This document shows positions 7,584-16,331 of a DNA stretch of 64,000 bases, in pieces. The notes below the pieces were generated by a model. It ran no database searches, was not told where the DNA came from, and worked only from the letters and a program-made list of their open reading frames with translations. Made by a program: the position numbers and the translations under genes. The DNA comes from Amycolatopsis eburnea (GTDB lineage: Bacteria > Actinomycetota > Actinomycetes > Mycobacteriales > Pseudonocardiaceae). Location: positions 1-64,000 of the forward strand of contig NZ_RSEC01000055.1 of assembly GCF_003937945.1 (NCBI RefSeq), given 5' to 3'. How positions within the stretch are numbered: the stretch's first letter is position 1; every line of letters begins with the position of its first letter.

Positions 7584-9890
7584 ATGACTTCCCGAATCCC
7601 CGGCGCGGACGAGTTCACCAGCCGCCCCATGCCGCGCGAGGAACTGCTGCGACAGATCTCGCCGTCCCTGCCCCTGCACCAGGTCGGCGACGTCGACGTC
7701 GACGCCCTGACCTACGAAGTCGTGCGGCACCGGCTCTGGGCGATCACCCAAGAGATGGGGGAGACGCTGCGGCGCATGTCGGGCTCGCACGTCGTCACCG
7801 AGTCCAACGACTTCAACTTCTCCATCTGCGACGAGCTCGGCGAGCAGGTCCAGGTCGGCACCTACAACATCGGCCTAATCGGCTCGATGGACCTGGCGAT
7901 CACCTGGACCTTGCGCAACCGCAGCGACAACCCCGGCATCGCCGAGGGTGACATGTTCCTGTGCAACGACCCGTGGATCGGCGGCGGGCTGCACCAGAAC
8001 GACGCCGCGGTCCTCGCGCCGATCTTCCACGACGGCAAGCTCTTCGGCTGGACCACGGCGATCGCGCACCAGGTCGACCTCGGCGGGCCACGGCCGGGTT
8101 CGTTCAGCCCGTCCGCGCAGGACGTCTTCGGCGAGGCAGTCCCGACACCGCCGATGAAGGTGGTGCGCGGGGGCGTGCTGCAGCGCGACATCGCCGACGC
8201 GTGGGTCCGCCGGTCGCGGCTCCCGCACCTGGTCGGCCTCGACCTGCGCGCCAAGATCGCCGCCAACAAGAACGCGGCCGAGCAGATCCTGCGGCTGATC
8301 ACCAAGTACGGCGCCGACACCGTCAAGTCCGTGATGCGCCGGATGATGGACGACGCCGAACGCCGGCTGCGGGCCAAGCTCGAGTCGCTGCCCGACGGCA
8401 CGTGGAGCGCGGTCGGCTACCAGGAGCAGGCGCACACCGGCGACCGCGGCCTGCACGCCATCAAGGTCGCGATGACGAAGGAAGCCGACAAGCTCGTCTT
8501 CGACTTCCGCGGCACCGCCGGGCAAACCGGCATCATCAACTGCCCCTACCCGGGGCTGCGCGCGGGCATCGTCTTCACGATGCTCCCGTTGCTGGCCGGC
8601 GACATCCCGTGGGCCGCGGGCGGACTGATGCGCTGTTTCGAGATCATCACCGACGAGGACACCATCACCAACGCGTCCTTCCCGGCCGCGGTGGGCAAGG
8701 GCCCCTTCGGGCCGGCCTGGGGTTCGGGCAACCTCGTCGCCGAGGTGCTGGCCAAGATGCTGGACGCCGAACCGAACCACCGCAGCGATGTGCAGTCCAT
8801 CTGCAACGGCACCACCGACCTGTGTGTCGTGTCCGGTGTGGACACCCGCGGTGGTGGCATCAAGGGTTTCGTGTCGCCGGTGTTCGACGTCATGGCGGGT
8901 GGCTACGGCGCTCAGGTCTACCACGACGGCGTCGACACCGGCGGCCGGTTGATCATCCCCTCGGCCCGGGCACCGGACGTCGAGATGACCGAGTACCTCT
9001 ACCCGCTCGTGGCGTTGTGGCGCCGTGAGCAGACCGACTCCGGTGGCCCGGGCCGGCAACGCGGCGGGATGAGCGGCTCGGTCTGCTACGTGCAGCACCC
9101 GGACCAGGACGGGACGATGTCGCTGGTCGTGTCGGGCACCGGCAAGGTGGCCAACCAGAACGTCGGCCTGGCCGGCGGTTACCCCGGGAACTCCCAGCTC
9201 GACCTCGTCGTGCGCGGAGTCCACGGAGCCCAGCTCGCCCAGGCGGTCACCATCCCCGCCCACCTGGGCGAGCTGGGCGGGGAGATCGAGGTGCTGCCCT
9301 GCGAAGGCGAGTCGCAGCTGGGACCACGTGACGCGCTCTACCTGCACTGGCAGGCCGGCGGCGGATACGGCGACCCGCTGCTCCGCGCGCCCGAGAGCGT
9401 GCGTGAGGACGTGCAGCAGGTCCGGGTGACGGCGGACGCGGCCGAGGACGTCTACGGAGTCGTGCTCCGCGGCGGCGAAGTGGATGTGGCCGCGACCGAA
9501 GAGCGACGCGCGAAACTGCGGCGTCGCCGGGCGGCCGGCGCGGGGATCGCCGGGCTCACGCCCATCGGCACGCCGGATCTGGAGGCGGTGCGCCGGCTCG
9601 ACGACAACCTCGCCGTCCTGGCCGGCGGGACGGTCGCGTGCGTCCACTGTGGAACCGGCATCGGCCCCCTGGCAGGGGGCGCGTTCGTCGCCGGGCTCGC
9701 CCGCCGGGACGCGCCGCCGACCGAAGCGGGCCCGCACATCTGGCACGACCCCTTGGAGTACGTCGACGCGGAGATCGTCTTCCGTCAGTTGTTGTGCCCC
9801 GGCTGCCTGACCGCGGTCCACTCCCGCGTGGTGCCCGTGGACCACCCGCTGCCCGTCGACGAGTACCGGAGCTGGTCGGCCTCCCGCTGA
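7584..9890 (+). CDS. Hydantoinase B-type subunit with C-terminal Cys-rich (acetone carboxylase gamma-like) domain
   Basis: A 768-residue protein. Residues about 35-600 are a hydantoinase B/acetone carboxylase alpha-type domain (GDMFLCNDPWIGGGLHQNDA, HQVDLGG, NCPYPGLRAG). After about residue 620 there is an extra segment that plain HyuB proteins lack. It has CVHCG and, about 60 residues later, LLCPGC, a four-Cys arrangement that could bind zinc. The pattern recalls the small gamma subunits of acetone carboxylases, normally a separate gene. No separate gamma gene follows, so a fusion is a reasonable reading. Last gene of the operon; a strong hairpin follows at 9930-9977. Confidence 0.85.
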   Translation: MTSRIPGADEFTSRPMPREELLRQISPSLPLHQVGDVDVDALTYEVVRHRLWAITQEMGETLRRMSGSHVVTESNDFNFSICDELGEQVQVGTYNIGLIGSMDLAITWTLRNRSDNPGIAEGDMFLCNDPWIGGGLHQNDAAVLAPIFHDGKLFGWTTAIAHQVDLGGPRPGSFSPSAQDVFGEAVPTPPMKVVRGGVLQRDIADAWVRRSRLPHLVGLDLRAKIAANKNAAEQILRLITKYGADTVKSVMRRMMDDAERRLRAKLESLPDGTWSAVGYQEQAHTGDRGLHAIKVAMTKEADKLVFDFRGTAGQTGIINCPYPGLRAGIVFTMLPLLAGDIPWAAGGLMRCFEIITDEDTITNASFPAAVGKGPFGPAWGSGNLVAEVLAKMLDAEPNHRSDVQSICNGTTDLCVVSGVDTRGGGIKGFVSPVFDVMAGGYGAQVYHDGVDTGGRLIIPSARAPDVEMTEYLYPLVALWRREQTDSGGPGRQRGGMSGSVCYVQHPDQDGTMSLVVSGTGKVANQNVGLAGGYPGNSQLDLVVRGVHGAQLAQAVTIPAHLGELGGEIEVLPCEGESQLGPRDALYLHWQAGGGYGDPLLRAPESVREDVQQVRVTADAAEDVYGVVLRGGEVDVAATEERRAKLRRRRAAGAGIAGLTPIGTPDLEAVRRLDDNLAVLAGGTVACVHCGTGIGPLAGGAFVAGLARRDAPPTEAGPHIWHDPLEYVDAEIVFRQLLCPGCLTAVHSRVVPVDHPLPVDEYRSWSASR

Positions 9891-9929
9891 CCGCCGCCGA
9901 CGGCGGGCCACACCGTCGGCGGCTGCCCG

Positions 9930-9977
9930 CGAAACCTCCGGTCACCGCGAAGCTCCGCGCGGTGACCGGAGGTTTCG
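9930..9977 (+). terminator. Long perfect hairpin after the catabolic operon
   Basis: A 20-bp perfect stem (9930-9949 with 9958-9977) and an eight-base loop, without a clear T run. It sits 40 bases after the last stop and before the next promoter, so it probably separates the two transcription units. Confidence 0.65.
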
Positions 9978-10036
9978 TCAGTCCGCTGTGGCCGGACGGC
10001 ACACCTTCGGGGTTACGGGTTCGTAAGAACCTAGAT

Positions 10037-10102
10037 AGAACGATCTGTCTTGACATTTCCCGACGAGGTGGTCATTCTGATTTGAGATAGAACGTTCGGT
10101 CT
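10037..10102. promoter_or_regulatory. Promoter flanked by two TetR-like palindromic boxes
   Basis: AGAACGATCTGTCT (10037-10050) and AGAACGTTCGGTCT (10089-10102) are two copies of one near-palindromic box, 52 bp apart. A TTGACA at 10050-10055 overlaps the end of box 1, and a weak -10 (CATTCT, 10073-10078) lies between the boxes. A third copy is at 19460-19473. The layout suggests repression by a regulator of the TetR kind encoded elsewhere. Confidence 0.55.
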
Positions 10103-10136
10103 TATCGGGGAGGTTCCCCGCGGCCTTGAAGGGATC

Positions 10137-10700
10137 ATGGTGACTACTGTCGACTCGCCCGCCGTAGGTGGGTTCGCCCCGGCGCTGCGCCGGTTGTACT
10201 TCGTGCGGTTCGCGTTCGCCATCGTGTGGGCGGTCCTGGTGTTCCTGACGACCAAGTCGGGCCTGGGGGCGGCCGGGGTCGCCTTGGTTGTCGTGTACCC
10301 GCTGTTCGACGTGGGCGCGGCCGTCGTGGACGCCCGGTCGGCGAAGGGGAACGGTTCAGTGACCGGGCTCTACGTGAACATGGCGATCAGCCTGCTCGCC
10401 ACCATCGGCATCGGCGTCGCCGCCGCGTCGGGCATCCCGGCGGTGCTGCGGGTGTGGGGCGCCTGGGCGATCGTGGCCGGGCTGGTCCAGCTGATCGTCG
10501 GCATTTCCCGCCGCAAGATGGGCGGCCAGTGGCCGATGATCCTCAGCGGCGGCATCTCGGTGCTGGCCGGGGCCAACTTCGTCATCAGCGCCTCGGCGGC
10601 GAACCCGGCGCTGTCCGGGGTGGCCGGTTACGCCGTTCTCGGCGGCATCTTCTTCCTCGTTTCGGCGATCCGGCTCGGCCGCGCCGCGAAGGGGAATTGA
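10137..10700 (+). CDS. Small polytopic membrane protein, DUF308-like
   Basis: A 187-residue protein with about six hydrophobic helices (starting at LYFVRFAFAIVWAVLVFL and ending at YAVLGGIFFLVSAIRLG). Length and helix pattern resemble the DUF308/HdeD-type membrane proteins; the assignment is tentative. Two bases separate it from the flavoprotein downstream, so they are co-transcribed behind the paired palindromic boxes at 10037-10102. No catalytic motif is visible. Confidence 0.75.
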   Translation: MVTTVDSPAVGGFAPALRRLYFVRFAFAIVWAVLVFLTTKSGLGAAGVALVVVYPLFDVGAAVVDARSAKGNGSVTGLYVNMAISLLATIGIGVAAASGIPAVLRVWGAWAIVAGLVQLIVGISRRKMGGQWPMILSGGISVLAGANFVISASAANPALSGVAGYAVLGGIFFLVSAIRLGRAAKGN

Positions 10701-10701
10701 C

Positions 10702-12120
10702 ATGTCGACCTACGACGTCATCGTCATCGGGGCCGGCCCGGTCGGGGAGAACGTGGCCGACCGGGTGGTGCAGGGCGGCCTGACCGCCGCGATCGTCGAG
10801 CGCGAACTGGTCGGCGGCGAGTGCTCGTACTGGGCGTGCATGCCGACCAAGGCATTGCTGCGCAGCGGCGCGGCCCTCCGCGCCGCCCGGCAGGTGCCCG
10901 GCGCGCGGGAAGCGGTGACCGGCGAGCTCGACGTCGCCGCCGTCCTCCGCCGTCGCGACGATTTCGCGTCCCACTGGAACGACGAAGGTCAGGTGTCCTG
11001 GCTCGAGTCGGTCGGCGTCCCGCTGCTGCGCGGACACGGCCGGATCAGCGGCGACCGGGTCGTCGAGGTGACCGCCGCCGACGGCACCACCACGACGGTG
11101 ACCGCGCGGCACGCGGTCGTCGTCGCCACCGGCAGCGGCGCGCTGGTCCCGGACATCGAGGGCCTCCGCGACGCGAAACCGTGGACCAGCCGGGAAACAG
11201 TGGCGGCCAAGAAAGTTCCGGCCCGGCTCGCCATCATCGGCGGCGGGGTGGTGGCCTCGGAGATGGCGACGGCGTTCTCCGAGCTGGGCTCGTCGGTGAC
11301 GATGCTGGCCCGCGACGGCGTGCTGCACCTCAACGAGCCGTTCGTCGGCGAGCAGGTGGCGGCTTCGTTGCAGGACAAGGGTGTTTCGGTCCGCATCGGC
11401 GCCGAAGCAGGCTCCGTCAAGCGCAACGACGACGGCACGGTGTCGATCACGCTGACCGACGGCGAGCAGGTCGAAGCCGACGAGTTGCTCGTCGCGATCG
11501 GCCGCACGCCGAACACCCAGGACATCGGTCTGGAGAACATCGGCTTGACGCCCGGTGCCTGGCTCGCGGTCGACGGCACCATGCGCGTGGATGGCGTCGA
11601 GGGTGGCTGGCTCTACGCCGCCGGGGACGTGAACCGGCGCGTTCTGCTGACGCACCAGGGCAAGTACCAGGCCCGGGTGGTCGGGGACGTCATCGTGGCT
11701 CGCGTGAAGGACGAGCCCGTCGACGACGCTCCTTGGGGCCGCCACGCGGCGACCGCCGACGAGCGCGCGGTCCCGCAGGTCGTCTTCACCGAACCGGAGA
11801 TCGCGTCGGTGGGCCTCACCGCCGCCAAGGCCGAGGCGGCCGGCCTGCGCATCCGGGTCGTGGACTACGACCTGGCCGCCACCGCCGGGTCTTCCTTGCA
11901 CGCCGAGGACTACCGCGGGCACGCCCGGATGGTCGTCGACGAGGACCGCAAGGTGATCGTCGGCTTCACCCTCGTCGGGCCCGACGTCGCGGAGATGCTC
12001 CACGCGGCGACCATCGCGGTCGCCGGCGAGGTGCCGATCGACCGGCTCTGGCACGCGGTCCCGGCATTTCCCACCGTCAGCGAGGTGTGGCTGCGGCTGC
12101 TCGAAGCCTACGGCCGCTGA
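10702..12120 (+). CDS. Flavoprotein disulfide reductase (class I pyridine nucleotide-disulfide oxidoreductase)
   Basis: A 472-residue protein with an FAD-binding GAGPVG near residue 11, a redox-active Cys pair spaced Cx4C in GGECSYWACMPTK, a second nucleotide fold IIGGGVVASEMA, an AAGDVNRR FAD motif and a C-terminal dimerisation domain with HAVPAFPTVSE. This is the dihydrolipoamide dehydrogenase / mercuric reductase architecture. The sequence between the cysteines (SYWA) is unlike lipoamide dehydrogenases (LNVG), so the disulfide substrate is probably different and is not identified. It shares an operator-controlled operon with a membrane protein. Confidence 0.88.
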   Translation: MSTYDVIVIGAGPVGENVADRVVQGGLTAAIVERELVGGECSYWACMPTKALLRSGAALRAARQVPGAREAVTGELDVAAVLRRRDDFASHWNDEGQVSWLESVGVPLLRGHGRISGDRVVEVTAADGTTTTVTARHAVVVATGSGALVPDIEGLRDAKPWTSRETVAAKKVPARLAIIGGGVVASEMATAFSELGSSVTMLARDGVLHLNEPFVGEQVAASLQDKGVSVRIGAEAGSVKRNDDGTVSITLTDGEQVEADELLVAIGRTPNTQDIGLENIGLTPGAWLAVDGTMRVDGVEGGWLYAAGDVNRRVLLTHQGKYQARVVGDVIVARVKDEPVDDAPWGRHAATADERAVPQVVFTEPEIASVGLTAAKAEAAGLRIRVVDYDLAATAGSSLHAEDYRGHARMVVDEDRKVIVGFTLVGPDVAEMLHAATIAVAGEVPIDRLWHAVPAFPTVSEVWLRLLEAYGR

Positions 12121-12135
12121 CCCACCCGGTCGGTG

Positions 12136-12168
12136 CCCCGGCCCCGCCGCGATCCGGCGGGGCCGGGG
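12136..12168 (+). terminator. GC-rich hairpin terminator candidate
   Basis: A 14-bp perfect G/C stem (12136-12149 with 12155-12168) and a five-base loop, 15 bases after the flavoprotein stop. No T run follows, as is common in high-GC actinobacteria. Confidence 0.6.
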
Positions 12169-12204
12169 TGCCCGGTCCGCCCTCTTTCCCCGGAAGGGGC
12201 TTCC

Positions 12205-12342
12205 ATGCGTTACCGCTTTTCCCGCCTCGCCGTCGCCGGTGCCCCCGAGGGCTCCCTCGTCGTCCCGTCGTGGCCGCTCATCCCGCGTAAGAGCCGCGCG
12301 ATCAGCCTCGACGCGCAGCTCGTCGAACAAGCCGCCCGATGA
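12205..12342 (+). CDS. 45-residue ORF coupled to the exporter gene
   Basis: ATG 12205 follows CGGAAGGGG by five bases. It encodes 45 residues beginning MRYRFSRLAV, containing LVVPSWPLIPRK and ending LDAQLVEQAAR. Its TGA overlaps the exporter ATG (ATGA at 12339-12342), so ribosomes finishing it could restart on the exporter. No family is recognised. It could be a regulatory leader peptide or a small functional protein; the close spacing and good ribosome site argue that it is translated. Confidence 0.5.
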   Translation: MRYRFSRLAVAGAPEGSLVVPSWPLIPRKSRAISLDAQLVEQAAR

Positions 12343-13856
12343 CCGCCGAAACCACCGCGCGCGCCGATCCGGCCCCGATGACCCACAAGCAGATCCTGCA
12401 GGCCCTGTCCGGACTGTACGTCGGGATCTTCGTGGCCATCCTGTCCTCGACCGTGGTGACGAACGCGCTGCCGACGATCGTCGCCGACCTGCACGCCGGG
12501 CAGAGCGTCTACACCTGGGTGATCACCGCGACCCTGCTGTCCACCACGGTGTCCAGCCCGGTCTGGGGCAAGCTGGCCGACCTGGTCAGCAAGAAGCTGC
12601 TCATCCAGGCCAGCCTGGTCATCTTCACCGCCGGGTCGGTGCTGTCCGGCCTGTCCTCCGGGCCAGGTCTGCTCATCGCGGCGCGCGTGGTCCAGGGCAT
12701 CGGCGCGGGCGGTCTGCTCGCGCTGATCCAGGTGATCATCGCGACGATGATCCCGCCGCGCGAGCTCGGCCGCTACTCCGGCTACTTCGGCGCGGTGTTC
12801 GCCGTCGAGACCAGCGCCGGGCCGCTGATCGGCGGCCTCATCGTCGACACCGACTGGCTGGGCTGGCGGTGGTGCTTCTTCGTCGGCGCGCCGTTCGCCG
12901 TCGTCGCCCTGGTCGTGCTGCAGAAGACGCTGAAGCTGCCGGTCGCCAAAGGCTCCGTGAAGATCGACTGGGCCGGTGCTGCGCTGCTCACGGCCGCCGC
13001 GTCGCTCCTGCTGATCTGGGTGACGCTCGCCGGCGACGACTACGCGTGGCTGTCGTGGCAGAGCGCGGTCATACTCGGTGGCACGCTGCTGCTGACGCTC
13101 GCGTTCGTCGCCGTCGAACGGCGAGCCGCGGCCCCGGTGCTGCCGCTGTGGCTGTTCCGCACCCGGACGGTAGTGCTGGCGATCACGGCTGGCCTCGCCA
13201 TCGGCGTCGCCCTTTACGCCGCGACCACGTACCTGAGCCAGTACTTCCAGCTGGCCGAAGGCAAGTCGCCCACGGTCGCGGGCATCCTCGCGCTGCCACA
13301 GATCCTCAGCCTCGCCCTGGCGTCCACCATCGCCGGCCGGATCATCACGGCCACCGGCCGCTGGAAGCCGCTCCTGGTCGTCGGCACCGTGCTGATCGCG
13401 GGCGGGCTGGCGCTGCTCGGCTTCACCGACCGCGACACACCGTACTGGCAGCTGGCCGTCGCGATGATCCTGCTCGGCCTGGGCCTGGGTATCACGCTGC
13501 AGAACCTGGTGCTGGCGGTCCAGAACCAGGTGAGCCCGCGCGAGCTCGGCGCGGCGACGTCGTCGGTCTCGTTCTTCCGCACGCTCGGCGGCACGATCGG
13601 GGTATCCGCGCTCGGCGCGCTGCTGGCCGGTCAGGTCGCCCACCTGTTGGGCGCCTCCGCCGGCGGCGGCGCCCTGTCCCGGCCCGCCGAACTGCCCGCA
13701 CCGGTGCGGGCGATGGTCGAGAACGCCTACGGACAGGCCACCGGCACGATCTTCCAGTACTCGGTGCCGCTGGCGTTGGTCGCGCTGGTGTGCGTGCTGT
13801 TCATCCGCGAAGTGCCGCTGCGCACGACGAACGCCGTACCCGAGGCCTCGCGATGA
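12339..13856 (+). CDS. DHA2-family MFS drug exporter (EmrB/QacA-like)
   Basis: A 505-residue, about fourteen-helix major facilitator. Motif A appears as SPVWGKLADLVSKK and motif C of antiporters as AVFAVETSAGPLIGG, the usual H+ antiport drug efflux signature. Helix 1 carries VGIFVAILSSTVVTNALPTI, typical of the EmrB/QacA class. It lies between a coupled 45-residue ORF and a MarR regulator that overlaps its stop, the usual arrangement for a self-regulated multidrug exporter. The drug is unknown. Confidence 0.9.
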   Translation: MTAETTARADPAPMTHKQILQALSGLYVGIFVAILSSTVVTNALPTIVADLHAGQSVYTWVITATLLSTTVSSPVWGKLADLVSKKLLIQASLVIFTAGSVLSGLSSGPGLLIAARVVQGIGAGGLLALIQVIIATMIPPRELGRYSGYFGAVFAVETSAGPLIGGLIVDTDWLGWRWCFFVGAPFAVVALVVLQKTLKLPVAKGSVKIDWAGAALLTAAASLLLIWVTLAGDDYAWLSWQSAVILGGTLLLTLAFVAVERRAAAPVLPLWLFRTRTVVLAITAGLAIGVALYAATTYLSQYFQLAEGKSPTVAGILALPQILSLALASTIAGRIITATGRWKPLLVVGTVLIAGGLALLGFTDRDTPYWQLAVAMILLGLGLGITLQNLVLAVQNQVSPRELGAATSSVSFFRTLGGTIGVSALGALLAGQVAHLLGASAGGGALSRPAELPAPVRAMVENAYGQATGTIFQYSVPLALVALVCVLFIREVPLRTTNAVPEASR

Positions 13857-14323
13857 CGTTGGACGAGGAGACGATCGCCGGCCTCGAACGTGAGTTCGCG
13901 GTGTTCGTCCGCCAGGACCGGGCGGCGTCGGGGCAGTTGGGCCGGGAGGTGCACCCGGACCTCAAGGTGGCGGCGTACCGCCTCCTGGCCCACCTGGCCG
14001 AGCGTGGCCCGCGCCGCCCGACTGAGCTCGCCTGCCACGTCGGCGTTACGGCCCCGACGGTTTCGCGTCAGCTCCAGCACCTGGAGGAGCTGGGATTGAT
14101 TTCGCGGGTCCAGACCCTGGACGACGGCCGGGCGTACCTGGTGCGGTTGACGGAGGCGGGGCACCGCCGGGTCGAGGAGGTCCGGGTGGCCCGCAGCCGG
14201 CGGTTGGACAAGCTGCTCGGGTCCTGGGCGGAGGAGGAGATCCGGACGTTCGCCGAGCTGCTGGCGAGGTTCAACGGCAGTGCGGCGGCCCCACCTCCTC
14301 GCCAGTGCGGTGGGGAAGGCTGA
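13853..14323 (+). CDS. MarR-family transcriptional regulator
   Basis: A 156-residue winged-helix protein starting at ATG 13853, overlapping the exporter stop (ATGA). The recognition region RPTELACHVGVTAPTVSRQLQHLEELGLI and the wing DGRAYLVRLTEAGH are characteristic. MarR proteins bind palindromes as dimers and release DNA when a phenolic or drug ligand binds. Being last in the exporter operon, it probably controls the promoter near 12170-12204. No clear operator is seen there. Confidence 0.88.
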   Translation: MTLDEETIAGLEREFAVFVRQDRAASGQLGREVHPDLKVAAYRLLAHLAERGPRRPTELACHVGVTAPTVSRQLQHLEELGLISRVQTLDDGRAYLVRLTEAGHRRVEEVRVARSRRLDKLLGSWAEEEIRTFAELLARFNGSAAAPPPRQCGGEG

Positions 14324-14327
14324 CGTC

Positions 14328-14382
14328 TTGACAACTCCAAGGAGGAGTGTAATCGTTTCCGCACATCAGTGGAAACGATTAC
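14328..14382 (+). promoter_or_regulatory. Nucleoside hydrolase promoter with LacI-type operator
   Basis: TTGACA at 14328-14333 is followed by a 12-bp perfect inverted repeat, GTAATCGTTTCC (14349-14360) and GGAAACGATTAC (14371-14382), with a ten-base spacer. Each arm has the AANCGNTT core of LacI-family operators. The left arm overlaps where the -10 should lie, so binding would block transcription. The LacI regulator encoded at 15303-16331 is the obvious candidate. Confidence 0.75.
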
Positions 14383-14401
14383 GCACCTTCTGAGGAGCTG
14401 C

Positions 14402-15334
14402 ATGCCCATCCCGGTCATCATCGACTGTGACCCCGGCCACGACGACGTTTTCGCCCTCTGGCTGGCCGCCGGCAACCCCGAGATCGACCTGCGCGGTGTC
14501 ACGACCGTCGGCGGCAACGGGCGTCTGGAACACACGACCCACAACGCCCGGGTAGCGCTCACCGTCGCCGGCGTCGACGGGGTGCCGGTCGCCTCCGGGG
14601 CCGACAAGCCCCTGCGGCGGGAACTCACCCCCGCCACCTGGATCCACGGCGACAACGCGCTCGGCGGGCCGGTGCTGCCGGAACCCACGGTGCCCCTGGA
14701 CGAGCGGGGCGCGCTCGACCTGATCGCCGATCTTCTCGAAGGCGCCAGCGAGCCGATCACGATTGTTCCGACCGGTCCGCTCACCAACATCGCGATGCTG
14801 CTCGAACAGCGCCCCGATCTCCGAGAGTACATCAAGGAGATCATCTGGATGGGCGGCTCGACCGGCCGTGGGAACGTCGGCGCCTACCCCGAGTTCAACG
14901 CCTGGGTCGACCCCGAGGCGGCCGACCTCGTCTTCAAGGCCGGACTCCCGCTCACCATGGTCGGCCTCAACATCTCGCACCAAGCCCTGATCACCGAAGA
15001 GGTCATCCGGTCCATCGGCGCGATCGGCAACGACACCAGCGCCTTCGGTGTCGAACTGCTCCGCTTCTTCTGCAGCACCTACGACGCGGTCGAAGGCATG
15101 CCCGAAGGGCCGCTGCACGACCCCATCACGGTCGCGATCGCCATCGACCGGGCGGTGGCGAGTATCCAGCGCTGCCACGTCGACGTCGAAACCCGGGGCG
15201 AGTTCACCTCGGGTGCCACGGCGGTCGACCTGCACGACATGCTGAAGAAGGAACCCAACGCCGACATCGCGATCACGCTGGACGTGCCGCGGTTCTGGCA
15301 GCTCATCCGCGACGCCGTCGCGAACCTGAAGTAG
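14402..15334 (+). CDS. Inosine-uridine-preferring nucleoside hydrolase family
   Basis: A 310-residue protein. ATG 14402 is preferred over the in-frame ATG 14369, which lies within the operator; GAGGAG precedes 14402. The Ca2+-binding DCDPGHDD motif is at residue 8. PTGPLTNIA, MGGSTGRGNVG, EFNAWVDPEAA and the C-terminal HDPITVA Asp follow the nucleoside hydrolase pattern. The enzyme splits ribonucleosides into base and ribose in the cytoplasm. Its 3' end overlaps the convergent LacI gene by 32 bases. With the permease and ribokinase remnant it forms a nucleoside use cluster. Confidence 0.9.
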   Translation: MPIPVIIDCDPGHDDVFALWLAAGNPEIDLRGVTTVGGNGRLEHTTHNARVALTVAGVDGVPVASGADKPLRRELTPATWIHGDNALGGPVLPEPTVPLDERGALDLIADLLEGASEPITIVPTGPLTNIAMLLEQRPDLREYIKEIIWMGGSTGRGNVGAYPEFNAWVDPEAADLVFKAGLPLTMVGLNISHQALITEEVIRSIGAIGNDTSAFGVELLRFFCSTYDAVEGMPEGPLHDPITVAIAIDRAVASIQRCHVDVETRGEFTSGATAVDLHDMLKKEPNADIAITLDVPRFWQLIRDAVANLK

Positions 15335-16331
15335 CCGCGCCCGTCGAATCGCCGGGGCGCAACGTCGTGCGGAGCCGGATGTGCGAGCCCGCGGAATCGG
15401 CGTCGTCGATCTGGCGCATCAGCTGAGTGACCGCGGCTTCCGCGATCTCCGCCATCGGCTGCCGCACCGTCGTCAAGGTGGGGCTGCAGATGTCGGCCAG
15501 TATCGTGCCGTCGAAGCCGGTGATCAGGACGTCCTCCGGGACCGCCCGGCCGCGGCGGACGAACCCGGCCAGCAGCCCGGTCGCGATGAGGTCGTCGCCG
15601 GCGATCACCGCGTCCGGCAGCTTCGATCGGCGCATCAGCTGGCTCGCCGCCGACAGGCCGAACTCGAAGAGGTACCGGTCGATCACCGGCTTCTGCGCGG
15701 TCAGGCCGAGGCTCGCCACACTCGCCGCGAACGCCTGCCGGCGTTCCCGGCCGACCGAGGTCCGGTCGTCGGCGCCGACGAACGCCACGGTTTCGGCGCC
15801 CTGTTCGGAAACGTGGCGCAGGACCTGGTCGATGCCTCCCGCATTGTCGATCCCGACGAAGGAAAGCGCCTCGTCGTTTTCGACCCGGCGATCGACCTGG
15901 ACGACGGGGAGTTGCCGGGAAATATCCATGATCGTCGGCCGGGATTCGTCGAAATAGGCGGGAACGACAAAAATGCCCCGAACCCGACGGCTGGCCAATG
16001 CTTCGAGTCGTTCGATTTCGCGGTCGAGTTCGCCGTGCGAATCCGCGATGAGCATTTTCAGGTCGAACTTCGCCAGGTGGTCTTCGAACTCGTGGACGAG
16101 AGAGGCGTAGAACGGGTTGCTCACCATCGGGACCACGATCCCGACCACGCCGTCCGAACCTTCGCGCAGCGCTTTGCCGAGAGTGTTCACCTGATAGCCA
16201 AGGCGATCGGCGGTCTCGCGCACGAGGCGCATGGTCGCTTCCGAGACCCGCCCCTTGTTCCCGAGGGCCCGCGACGCGGTCGCGATCGAGACGCCCGCGG
16301 CGTTCGCGACGTCTTGAAGTGAAACCGCCAT
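15303..16331 (-). CDS. LacI-family transcriptional regulator
   Basis: A 342-residue repressor. I start it at ATG 16331 (MAVSLQDVANAAGVS), which has GGAG five bases upstream; an in-frame ATG at 16349 lacks a ribosome site. Residues 1-60 are the HTH and hinge (VSIATASRALGNKGRVSEAT); the rest is a periplasmic-binding-protein-like sensor domain (GIVVPMVSNPFYASLVHEFE, FVGIDNAGG, ITGFDGTILADICSPTLTTV). It probably senses a nucleoside or ribose product and represses the hydrolase through the AANCGNTT operator at 14349-14382. It is also divergent from the MFS gene, so it may control that promoter. Confidence 0.9.
   Translation of the reverse strand: MAVSLQDVANAAGVSIATASRALGNKGRVSEATMRLVRETADRLGYQVNTLGKALREGSDGVVGIVVPMVSNPFYASLVHEFEDHLAKFDLKMLIADSHGELDREIERLEALASRRVRGIFVVPAYFDESRPTIMDISRQLPVVQVDRRVENDEALSFVGIDNAGGIDQVLRHVSEQGAETVAFVGADDRTSVGRERRQAFAASVASLGLTAQKPVIDRYLFEFGLSAASQLMRRSKLPDAVIAGDDLIATGLLAGFVRRGRAVPEDVLITGFDGTILADICSPTLTTVRQPMAEIAEAAVTQLMRQIDDADSAGSHIRLRTTLRPGDSTGAATSGSRRRRG

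Noticed and set aside
5423..7630. Very long reverse-strand open frame opposite the hydantoinase A gene
   Set aside because: Shadow of a GC-rich coding region; the forward protein has all family motifs.
9930..9977. Hairpin considered as a CRISPR repeat or IS end
   Set aside because: Single inverted pair with no spacer series and no adjacent transposase or cas gene.
14369..14401. In-frame upstream ATG extending the nucleoside hydrolase
   Set aside because: It lies within the LacI-type operator region and lacks a ribosome site; GAGGAG precedes ATG 14402.
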